Origin: CAUZWH01 sp965224275
Lineage (GTDB): Bacteria; Pseudomonadota; Alphaproteobacteria; SHVV01
Length of the DNA stretch: 64,000 nt
Assembly: GCA_965224275.1 (NCBI GenBank)
Contig: CBDCYR010000001.1
Span: 62,001-126,000 of the forward strand
Direction: 5' to 3'
How positions within the stretch are numbered: the first letter of the stretch is position 1; the number at the start of each line of letters is the position of its first letter. Below, piece after piece: positions 24,287 through 31,906 of this stretch. The position numbers and the translations under genes were made by a program. Below the pieces are notes generated by a model that saw only the letters and a list, made by a program, of their open reading frames with translations, searched no databases and had not been told where the DNA came from.

Positions 24287-25429
24287 ATGAAAAATGTTGT
24301 GATATCCGGATATGCGAGATCGCCGTTTGCGCTCGCTCACAAAGGCGTGCTGGCCAGGGTTCGGCCTGATGAAATGGTCGGCCAGGTTATCAAAGCTTTG
24401 GTCGAGCGGACCGGCGTTGAACCGAAGGATATCGAAGACGTCATTTTGGGTTGTGCCTTTCCCGAAGGGGAACAAGGCTTCAACCTCGGGCGAATCGCGG
24501 TGTTTCTCGCCGGGTTACCGCACAGCGTCGGCGGCACCACCGTCAACCGGTTCTGCGGTTCGTCGATGCAGTCAATTCACATGGCGGCCGGCGCGATCCA
24601 GCTTGATGCCGGCGAAGCGTTTATATGTGCTGGTGTCGAATCGATGACCCGGGTTCCGATGGCCGGTTTCAATCCAGCCCCCCATCCCGGCCTCTATGAG
24701 AGCGGTGCCGATGTGTACATATCGATGGGCCAGACCGCCGAGAACCTAGCCAACAAATATGATATCTCGCGTGAAGCGCAGCAGGCGTTTGCTGTCACGT
24801 CCCATCAGAAAGCGCACGCCGCGCGCACCAATGGCGGCTTCACCGACGAAATTGTCCCAATTGTTGTCGGCAATCTGAGGGTCGAAACCGACGGCGGCAT
24901 TCGCGACGACTCGTCTCAGGAGGTTCTCGACACCCTCGAGCCAGCGTTCGACAAGACCGGCACGGTTACTGCCGGCACATCTTCACCGCTCACCGACGGC
25001 GCCGCTGCCGTACTGATCTGTACGGAAGACTATGCCGATCGCAAGGGTTTGCCGAAACTTGCGCGAATCAGGAGCGTCGCCGTATCCGGTTGTGCGCCGG
25101 AAATTATGGGCATTGGCCCAGTTGGAGCAACGGCAAAAGCGCTGTCACGAGCCGGGCTCGACATGCAAGATATTGATGTTGTTGAACTCAATGAAGCCTT
25201 CTCCGCGCAGGCTCTCGCCGTAATCAAGGAGGGCAAGTTCGATGAGAAAAAAACCAACCTTGACGGCGGGGCAATTGCACTGGGTCATCCTCTCGGCGCG
25301 ACCGGTGCCCGCATCACCGGCAAGGCAGCGTCGCTACTCCACCGCGAGGGCGCCAAATACGCCCTGGCAACGCAGTGTATTGGCGGCGGTCAGGGGATCG
25401 CCACGGTTTTGGAGGCTTGCGATGGGTAA
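24287..25429 (+). CDS. Acetyl-CoA acetyltransferase (thiolase)
   Basis: A 380-residue thiolase with the nucleophile C90 (NRFCGSSMQSIHMAAG), the His in ALGHPLGATGAR and the second catalytic Cys in ATQCIGGGQG. It cleaves 3-ketoacyl-CoA in beta-oxidation, or condenses acetyl-CoA in the reverse direction. Its position between an acyl-CoA dehydrogenase and the FadB-like fusion makes the degradative (FadA) role more likely. Confidence 0.95.
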   Translation: MKNVVISGYARSPFALAHKGVLARVRPDEMVGQVIKALVERTGVEPKDIEDVILGCAFPEGEQGFNLGRIAVFLAGLPHSVGGTTVNRFCGSSMQSIHMAAGAIQLDAGEAFICAGVESMTRVPMAGFNPAPHPGLYESGADVYISMGQTAENLANKYDISREAQQAFAVTSHQKAHAARTNGGFTDEIVPIVVGNLRVETDGGIRDDSSQEVLDTLEPAFDKTGTVTAGTSSPLTDGAAAVLICTEDYADRKGLPKLARIRSVAVSGCAPEIMGIGPVGATAKALSRAGLDMQDIDVVELNEAFSAQALAVIKEGKFDEKKTNLDGGAIALGHPLGATGARITGKAASLLHREGAKYALATQCIGGGQGIATVLEACDG

Positions 25430-25486
25430 ATCCGCGGCCAGCGGAGTATCCGGCTCCGTGGACAAAACATTTGTGACGAAACAGTT

Positions 25487-27805
25487 ATGAAGAAAGTTGC
25501 CGTTCTCGGTTCTGGCGTAATGGGTGGTGCAATCGCCGCGCATATCGCTAACGCCGGCGTTCCCGTCGCGTTGCTCGACATCTCCTCCGAGGGCGACGAT
25601 CGTAACGAAATCGCCAACGCGGCGATCGCGCGCATGCAAAAAACTGATCCGGCTCCGTTTATGGCCCCGGAAGCGGCAAAGCTGATTACAGCTGGCAACC
25701 TCGATGATGATCTTGATCTTCTAAGCGACGCCGACTGGGTCTGCGAGGCGATCGTCGAAAGACTGGATATCAAGCACGAACTCTATCGTAAGATTGATCC
25801 AATCCGAAAACCTGGAAGCATCGTCTCGTCGAACACGTCGACGATCCCGCTTCACCGCCTCATCGATGGCCAATCCGATCGGTTTGCCGCAGACTTTTTG
25901 ATTACCCATTTCTTTAATCCGCCGCGCTATATGCGGCTGCTCGAAATCGTCGCCGGCGAGGCAACGCGTTCCGACGCCGAGGCCCAGCTCAGTGCATTCG
26001 GCAATGTAAATCTTGGCAAGGACATCGTGCACTGCCGCGACACACCGGGCTTCATCGCCAATCGGATCGGTATCTACTGGATGACGGTCGCGATGGGCGA
26101 AGCGCTCGACCTCGGGCTTTCGGTAGAAGAAGCGGATTCCATCGTCGGTCGACCTATGGGCGTTCCCAAAACAGGAATCTTCGGTCTTGCCGATCTGACC
26201 GGCATCGATCTTTCACCCCACGTCATGCGTAGCATGGCTGAATTGCTGCCCGCAGACGATCCGTTTCAAAGCGTCTACGACGAACAAGGACGCCTGGCGA
26301 CGCTCATTCTGACAATGATCAACGACGGCTACACGGGACGGAAAGGAAAGGGTGGTTTTTATCGCCTTAACAAGACCGACGGGAAGCGAATTAAGGAATC
26401 CCGCAACCTTGAGACTGGTGCGTACGGATTGGCTGGAAAATCACGTCTCGAAAGCGCCAAAGCGCGCAAACTGCGCGATCTTGTGTCACACCCCGACCGC
26501 GGCGGCACCTATGCCTGGCGCGTCCTTGCCAAGACTCTAAGCTACGTCGCAGGTCTGGTTCCCGAAATTACCGATGACATCGCCAGCGTCGATCGGGCCA
26601 TGAAATCCGGCTACGCTTGGAAGAGCGGGCCCTTTGAGCAAATTGACCAGCTCGGCGTGGGTTGGTTCGTCGATCGCCTCGCCGCTGACGGCATGCCGAT
26701 CCCGCCGCTGCTATCGCAAGCCAACGGAGAATCTCTCTACCGCGAAGAAGGTACCCAGATACAGGTTCGCACGCTTGACGGGGACTATCGTCCCATCACG
26801 CGGCCGGAAGGGGCGATGCGGTTGTCTGACTACAAGCGCGGCCGCGAGCCGATATCGGCAAACGTTTCTGCCAGCATTTGGGATGTTGACGACGGCGTCG
26901 CGTGCCTTGAGTTCCATTCGAAGATGAACGCGATCGATCCGCAAATCATTGCCATGGTTCGCGAGGCGGCAAAGATTGATAAGAAGGGGTTCAAAGCCCT
27001 CATCGTCTATAACGACGGTAGCAATTTTTCGGTCGGGGCCAATATTGGACTTGCTCTGTTCGCGGCAAATGCGGCCATGTGGCCGCTCATCGAGCAGAAC
27101 ACCAAAGAAGGACAAGACGCATTTCTAGGGCTGAAATACGCGCCGTTTCCGGTGATCGGCGCGCCATCTGGCATGGCGCTCGGCGGCGGTTGCGAGGTCC
27201 TGCTCCACTGTGATGCCATTCAGGCGCATGCTGAGAGTTATCTTGGACTGGTCGAAGTGGGTGTTGGCTTTGTTCCAAGTTGGGGCGGGACCAAAGAGGT
27301 CTTGTTGCGCAACTTGGCAAAAGAAAAAAGACCGGGCGGCCCGATGCCAGCGATCTCTGCGACCTTCGAAACGATCAGTCTTGCGAAAGTTTCGCGCTCC
27401 GCACGAGAGGCGAAAAAGTTGCTTTACCTGCGAGAGGGCGACGGCATCACCATGAACCGCGACCGCCTCTTGCTCGAAGCAAAAAACCGGGCGCTCACCA
27501 TGGTCGACGACTACGCGCCCCCGGAGAAACCCGAAGCGTCACTCCCCGGTGCGACTGCCCGGGTTGCCTTGGAAATGGCGGTGGACGGCTTTGTCGCGAA
27601 CGGGCGCGCGACCCATCATGATGGCACGGTGACCAAGGCTCTGGCGCGGATAGTGTCCGGCGGCGACACCGATATCGTTGATACGGTAACGGAAAAGGAT
27701 CTGCTGACGCTCGAGCGCGAAGCGCAGATGAGGCTCGTTAAGACAACCGCGACTCTCGACAGACTTGAGCACATGTTGGAAACCGGCAAACCGCTGCGGA
27801 ATTGA
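25487..27805 (+). CDS. 3-hydroxyacyl-CoA dehydrogenase / enoyl-CoA hydratase fusion (FadB/FadJ-type function)
   Basis: The 772-residue protein begins with a Rossmann NAD site (VLGSGVMGGAIAAHIANAG), then the dehydrogenase helical domains (about 190-420). It ends with a crotonase domain (about 460-660) containing NFSVGANIG and MALGGGCEVLLHCDA, which form the oxyanion hole. The order dehydrogenase-hydratase is the reverse of E. coli FadB and is usual for an alphaproteobacterial subgroup. It carries out two successive beta-oxidation steps. It ends 4 bp before the next acyl-CoA dehydrogenase gene, so the two are tightly coupled. Confidence 0.95.
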   Translation: MKKVAVLGSGVMGGAIAAHIANAGVPVALLDISSEGDDRNEIANAAIARMQKTDPAPFMAPEAAKLITAGNLDDDLDLLSDADWVCEAIVERLDIKHELYRKIDPIRKPGSIVSSNTSTIPLHRLIDGQSDRFAADFLITHFFNPPRYMRLLEIVAGEATRSDAEAQLSAFGNVNLGKDIVHCRDTPGFIANRIGIYWMTVAMGEALDLGLSVEEADSIVGRPMGVPKTGIFGLADLTGIDLSPHVMRSMAELLPADDPFQSVYDEQGRLATLILTMINDGYTGRKGKGGFYRLNKTDGKRIKESRNLETGAYGLAGKSRLESAKARKLRDLVSHPDRGGTYAWRVLAKTLSYVAGLVPEITDDIASVDRAMKSGYAWKSGPFEQIDQLGVGWFVDRLAADGMPIPPLLSQANGESLYREEGTQIQVRTLDGDYRPITRPEGAMRLSDYKRGREPISANVSASIWDVDDGVACLEFHSKMNAIDPQIIAMVREAAKIDKKGFKALIVYNDGSNFSVGANIGLALFAANAAMWPLIEQNTKEGQDAFLGLKYAPFPVIGAPSGMALGGGCEVLLHCDAIQAHAESYLGLVEVGVGFVPSWGGTKEVLLRNLAKEKRPGGPMPAISATFETISLAKVSRSAREAKKLLYLREGDGITMNRDRLLLEAKNRALTMVDDYAPPEKPEASLPGATARVALEMAVDGFVANGRATHHDGTVTKALARIVSGGDTDIVDTVTEKDLLTLEREAQMRLVKTTATLDRLEHMLETGKPLRN

Positions 27806-27809
27806 GGCC

Positions 27810-29600
27810 ATGCAAACTTACAGCGCACCCGTGGATGATTTTCGTTTTATCCTTCACGACGTTCTCAAGGTCGACAACTACCGCAATCTGCCCAGCTTCG
27901 AGGAATTGGCGCCAGATCTGACCAGTGCAATCCTCGAGGAAGGCGCCAAGTTCTGCGAGGAACAGTTGTTGCCCCTGAATGCCACGGCCGATATCGAGGG
28001 TTGCCGGTACGAGAACGGCGAGGTTAAAACGCCAACCGGATTCAAAGAGGCCTACGACACCTACATTCACGGCGGTTGGACTGGCCTCGCCGGCGATCCC
28101 GAATATGGAGGCCAGGGACTGCCGCGCGTTATTGCCGGCTGCATCGGCGAAATGATGATGTCGGCCAACCTCTCGTTCAGTACCTATCCCGGCCTGTCCA
28201 CCGGTGCTGTCGAGGCGATACACAACCACGGCAGTGAGCAGCAAAAAAACACCTACTTACCAAACCTCATTAGCGGCAAGTGGGGGGGTACAATGAACCT
28301 CACCGAGCCGCACTGCGGAACCGACCTTGGATTGATGAGGACAAAAGCGGAGCCGCAAGCCGACGGCACTTATGAAATCACCGGCACCAAGATTTTCATT
28401 ACGTCAGGCGAGCACGACCTCACCGAGAATATTATCCACCTGGTGCTCGCAAAAATTCCTGGCGGCCCCCCGGGCATTCGCGGCGTGAGCCTGTTTATCG
28501 TTCCGAAATTTCTCGTTGCCGACGAGGACGCACTCGGTGAGCGCAATGGCGTGATGTGCGCGTCGATCGAACACAAGATGGGTATCAATGGATCGGCCAC
28601 CTGCGTCATGAACTACGAGGCGGCAACCGGCTACCTTCTCGGCGGCGAGCACAAGGGTATGCGGGCGATGTTCACGATGATGAATGCGGCTCGCCTTGCG
28701 GTCGGCGTCCAAGGCCTTGCCTTGTCGGAAACTGCCTATCAAAGCGCCGCTGCTTACGCCAAGGAACGACGCCAGGGACGTGCCCTAAGCGGTGCCAAAG
28801 AACCTGATGAGGCGGCCGATCCCATTATCGTCCACCCGGACGTACGCCGCATGTTGATGACGATGCGTGCGTTCAACGAAGGCGCGAGAGCGTTGGCCAT
28901 GTGGATAGGGTTGCACCTCGATTTCTCAACCGTTCATCCCGACGAACGAACGCGCCAGGACTCGGAGGATCTCGTCGCGCTTCTGACGCCGGTCATCAAG
29001 GCCTACTTCACGGATTATGGCTTTGAATCGGTCAATCTGGGTCTGCAGTGCTTCGGTGGTGCCGGGTACATCCGAGAGACCGGTATGGAGCAGTTGGTGC
29101 GCGACGCGCGCATAAGCCAAGTCTATGAGGGCGCCAACGGGATTCAGGCCCTGGATCTGGTTGGCCGGAAACTCCCCTCGCACATGGGACGATCGCTGCG
29201 CCAGTTCTTCCACCCGGTCGACCAATTCATCCAACTGCATATCGACGATGCGGAAATGCGACCCTATGTCGGGCCGCTCGCAAAGTCGTTTGGCCGGTTA
29301 CAACAAGCAACCTTGTGGATGGGTGAGAAGGGCCTAGGCGATCCCGACCAGGCGGCGGCCGGGGCATCCGACTATCTGCGCCTGATGGGGCTGGTTGCAC
29401 TCGGGTTCATGTGGGCACGGATTGCTGAAACCGCGCGCCAAAAGCTCGACGAGGGAGTTGAGAATCGGGAGTTTTACGAAGCAAAGCTCGCTACGGGTCG
29501 CTTCTTCATGGAGCGTATGCTCCCTGACACGTCATCGTTACTCTCCAAACTCACATCGGGCGCGGCCAATGTCATGGCTCTGGACGCGGCTGCATTCTAA
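27810..29600 (+). CDS. Acyl-CoA dehydrogenase with extra C-terminal domain (DmdC/FadE-like)
   Basis: A 596-residue enzyme with an N-terminal motif YSAPVDDFRFILHDVLKV, the FAD region MNLTEPHCGTDLGLMRTKA, catalytic-region YEGANGIQALDLVGRKLP and an additional C-terminal domain. The same architecture is shared by 3-methylmercaptopropionyl-CoA dehydrogenase (DmdC) and medium/long-chain FadE-type enzymes; sequence inspection cannot separate them. The start at 27810 follows a GAGG site. Surrounding beta-oxidation genes favour a general acyl-CoA substrate. Confidence 0.92.
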   Translation: MQTYSAPVDDFRFILHDVLKVDNYRNLPSFEELAPDLTSAILEEGAKFCEEQLLPLNATADIEGCRYENGEVKTPTGFKEAYDTYIHGGWTGLAGDPEYGGQGLPRVIAGCIGEMMMSANLSFSTYPGLSTGAVEAIHNHGSEQQKNTYLPNLISGKWGGTMNLTEPHCGTDLGLMRTKAEPQADGTYEITGTKIFITSGEHDLTENIIHLVLAKIPGGPPGIRGVSLFIVPKFLVADEDALGERNGVMCASIEHKMGINGSATCVMNYEAATGYLLGGEHKGMRAMFTMMNAARLAVGVQGLALSETAYQSAAAYAKERRQGRALSGAKEPDEAADPIIVHPDVRRMLMTMRAFNEGARALAMWIGLHLDFSTVHPDERTRQDSEDLVALLTPVIKAYFTDYGFESVNLGLQCFGGAGYIRETGMEQLVRDARISQVYEGANGIQALDLVGRKLPSHMGRSLRQFFHPVDQFIQLHIDDAEMRPYVGPLAKSFGRLQQATLWMGEKGLGDPDQAAAGASDYLRLMGLVALGFMWARIAETARQKLDEGVENREFYEAKLATGRFFMERMLPDTSSLLSKLTSGAANVMALDAAAF

Positions 29601-29642
29601 GTTGCGCGCCAAGGCCTAGACGGCGCTCTCGCGGAGACAGTC

Positions 29643-30824
29643 ATGCGTGCAAAACCGCTCGATGGAATAAAGGTGCTCGACCTTTCGCGCCTGTTGCCCG
29701 GTGCGCTCTGCACCCAGCACTTGGCCGACATGGGGGCTGACGTTCTTAAGATCGAGGACCCCGGCCTGGGCGACTACTCACGCTGGATCAAACCGTTGAT
29801 CAAGGCCCATTCCGGATTTTTCCTGACGGTAAGTCGCAACAAGCGCGCGATGAAGCTCGATCTCAAGAAGCCCGAGGGCAAAGAGGTGTTCGCCAAGCTT
29901 GCCCGTGACGCCGACGTCGTCTTCGAGAGTTTTCGGCCCGGTGTCGTCGATCGTTTGGGGATCGGCTATGACGATGTGTGCAAGATCAATCCGCGTATTG
30001 TCTATTGCTCTTTATCGGGCTATGGGCAGGACGGCCCCTATCGTGAGCGCGCCGGTCACGATGTGAACTACTGTTCGTATGCGGGTGTCACCGAGCAAAC
30101 CGGCGAATGGGATGGCGCGCCGGCTCTGCTTAACTTTCAGATTGCCGATCTTGCGGGCGGCTCTCTAAGTTCGGTAATGGGAATCCTGGCCGCTTTGGTC
30201 GACCAACAACGGACTGGAAAAGGGCGCTACGTAGACGTCTCGATGACCGATTGCACGCTCGCCCACGCCGTCATCACCCTGGCGCGAATGGGCATCGAAG
30301 GAGCGCCGAGAGCACGGGGCGACGATTACCTTACCGGTGGCATCCCCAGTTATGGGATCTACGAGACCGCCGACAGCCGCTTCGTAAGCTTGGGTGCATT
30401 GGAGCCCAAATTCTGGAATGCGTTTTGCGCCGCAATTGACCGCCCGGATCTGGCGGATTGCGGCGAGACTTGGGGCGACGAAGGGCGCGCGATCGGTGCC
30501 GAACTCGCAAACGTGTTCAAATCACAAACACAAGCCTATTGGACCGCGTTTGGCGAAAGAGTCGACTGCTGTTTGGCCCCGGTCTTATCGCTGCAGGAGA
30601 GCATGGAAAACGAACAGATACAGGCGCGCGGCATGTTCGTGACCGACCAACACCCGACGGACGGGGAAGTTCTCCAATTCGCCTTCCCAATCAAGTTCAG
30701 CGAGTTTGAGTTCTCGATAGATCGCTCCGCACCGCTGCATGGAGAACACACCGAGCAAGTTCTTACCTCGCTCGGATATGACGACGGTGCCATCAAGCAG
30801 TTGCGTGGCTCGGGCGTTATCTAG
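29643..30824 (+). CDS. CaiB/BaiF (class III) CoA-transferase or alpha-methylacyl-CoA racemase family
   Basis: A 393-residue family III CoA-transferase. It starts with the typical PLDGIKVLDLSRLLPG and has DMGADVLKIEDPGLGD, NKRAMKLDLKKPEG, and the catalytic Asp near residue 140 in AGHDVNYCSYAG. The GHD motif and length fit alpha-methylacyl-CoA racemase-like members, as well as true CoA-transferases. Located in a beta-oxidation cluster, it may epimerise branched acyl-CoA or activate a carboxylate. Confidence 0.9.
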   Translation: MRAKPLDGIKVLDLSRLLPGALCTQHLADMGADVLKIEDPGLGDYSRWIKPLIKAHSGFFLTVSRNKRAMKLDLKKPEGKEVFAKLARDADVVFESFRPGVVDRLGIGYDDVCKINPRIVYCSLSGYGQDGPYRERAGHDVNYCSYAGVTEQTGEWDGAPALLNFQIADLAGGSLSSVMGILAALVDQQRTGKGRYVDVSMTDCTLAHAVITLARMGIEGAPRARGDDYLTGGIPSYGIYETADSRFVSLGALEPKFWNAFCAAIDRPDLADCGETWGDEGRAIGAELANVFKSQTQAYWTAFGERVDCCLAPVLSLQESMENEQIQARGMFVTDQHPTDGEVLQFAFPIKFSEFEFSIDRSAPLHGEHTEQVLTSLGYDDGAIKQLRGSGVI

Positions 30825-30914
30825 GGGTGGGAAACTAGCTTATGACCGCGACCGCCATAAGTTAGGTTTCAGCCGCTCATGCAATCGCGTCTGCAGCTTG
30901 AGAGGAATAGTACG

Positions 30915-31214
30915 GTGACACCGCTCGATGAGATTACCGAACAGTTGCGTGAACGCTTCGGCGAAGATTCGGGACTTGACGCGACGTTCAAGTTCGATTT
31001 TGGCGATGCCGGGGTAATATTTGTGGATGCCGCATCGGTCCCGCACGTGATTTCAAATGAAGGTGACGACGCCGATTGTACGATTTCGATCTCCCTCGAC
31101 GACTTTCGCGAAATGGCGAGTGGCGAACTTAGCCCGACAACGGCCTTCATGATGGGCAAGCTGAAAATTGACGGCAGTATGTCGATCGCCATGAAACTCG
31201 CCGACGTCCTGTAG
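30915..31214 (+). CDS. SCP2 sterol-transfer domain protein
   Basis: A 99-residue single SCP2 domain, ending with the typical AFMMGKLKIDGSMSIAMKLADVL-like segment (about residues 76-98). SCP2 domains bind lipids or acyl-CoA, and small bacterial forms are common beside beta-oxidation genes. A GTG at 30915 with AGAGGA 8 bp upstream is the likely start. An in-frame ATG at 30879 adds 12 residues outside the fold. Last plus-strand gene of the cluster; it converges with the thioesterase gene. Confidence 0.85.
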   Translation: MTPLDEITEQLRERFGEDSGLDATFKFDFGDAGVIFVDAASVPHVISNEGDDADCTISISLDDFREMASGELSPTTAFMMGKLKIDGSMSIAMKLADVL

Positions 31215-31287
31215 ACCGCACTAAATCTGATCCGCAGCAACACGCTTGCCAATCTTGTCCCATACTTGTCCCATACTTGGACGAGAA

Positions 31288-31725
31288 CTATTCGCGCGAT
31301 TTGGCCGGCCCGCTGAAGATACGCCAAACCCCCGTGGCGGTAACCGCCGCTACCCCGTCGACGTTAAGACACCCGCGCACGAACGCGAGCGATCGCGTCC
31401 GGCGGATGACCTCACCGCTCCCGTCGATCCAGCTGTTGGCAGAAACCGGTGCTAGAAAATCGCAATTCATCGACACCGTGCTGACATGATTCTTACCTCC
31501 CGTAACCTGGATCACGGTTGAGGTGAGAACCATATCCATAACCGTCATGAGCAACCCGCCATGGACGATATTGACGGGGTTGGTATGCCGGGATTCCGCG
31601 CGAAAACCATAACATCGGCCAGCGCCATCACCCTTGATGTAGAACGGGCCGATGAGTCGATGAAAACCGCCATGCGGGTCCCGTTCACGAAATCCAGGAG
31701 GGGGCTTTGGATGGTCCACGGACAT
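31288..31725 (-). CDS. PaaI-like hotdog-fold thioesterase
   Basis: A 145-residue hotdog-fold protein with the PaaI/4HBT motif NIVHGGLLMTVMDMVLTS (about 50-67), in which the HGG loop and following acidic residue form the active site. Such enzymes hydrolyse acyl-CoA thioesters. It converges with the beta-oxidation cluster, and 73 bp separate the two stop codons. Just beyond its 3' end there is a short tandem repeat (TCCCATACTTG twice, about 31257-31278). Confidence 0.85.
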   Translation of the reverse strand: MSVDHPKPPPGFRERDPHGGFHRLIGPFYIKGDGAGRCYGFRAESRHTNPVNIVHGGLLMTVMDMVLTSTVIQVTGGKNHVSTVSMNCDFLAPVSANSWIDGSGEVIRRTRSLAFVRGCLNVDGVAAVTATGVWRIFSGPAKSRE

Positions 31726-31877
31726 CTGTTATCCAGCCGATATCGGTTGGGTTGCAATAGCGGGGCGTTAAGCGATCTCCAAGTCTTATCAAGGAATGTT
31801 GTTCGCAACCCTTGAGTGGAATTTTCTCTTTTGTGATAAAGAGTTATCCACGATATATTAAACGGTTTGATTAATAG

Positions 31878-31895
31878 TCGCGCCAATAGGCGCGA
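31878..31895 (+). promoter_or_regulatory. Hairpin just upstream of the type I secretion operon
   Basis: TCGCGCC (31878-31884) and GGCGCGA (31889-31895) form a perfect 7-bp stem with a 4-base loop. It ends 11 bp before the ATG of the ABC transporter gene, where a Shine-Dalgarno sequence would be expected and none is visible. It may limit translation or be part of an operator. Upstream sequence (31815-31877) is AT-rich and is a probable promoter zone. Confidence 0.4.
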
Positions 31896-31906
31896 TCGAA
31901 AATCAT

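Noticed and set aside
31254..31280. The tandem TCCCATACTTG repeat as a CRISPR or mobile-element feature
   Set aside because: Only two units of 11 bp with no spacer; most likely a small slippage duplication.
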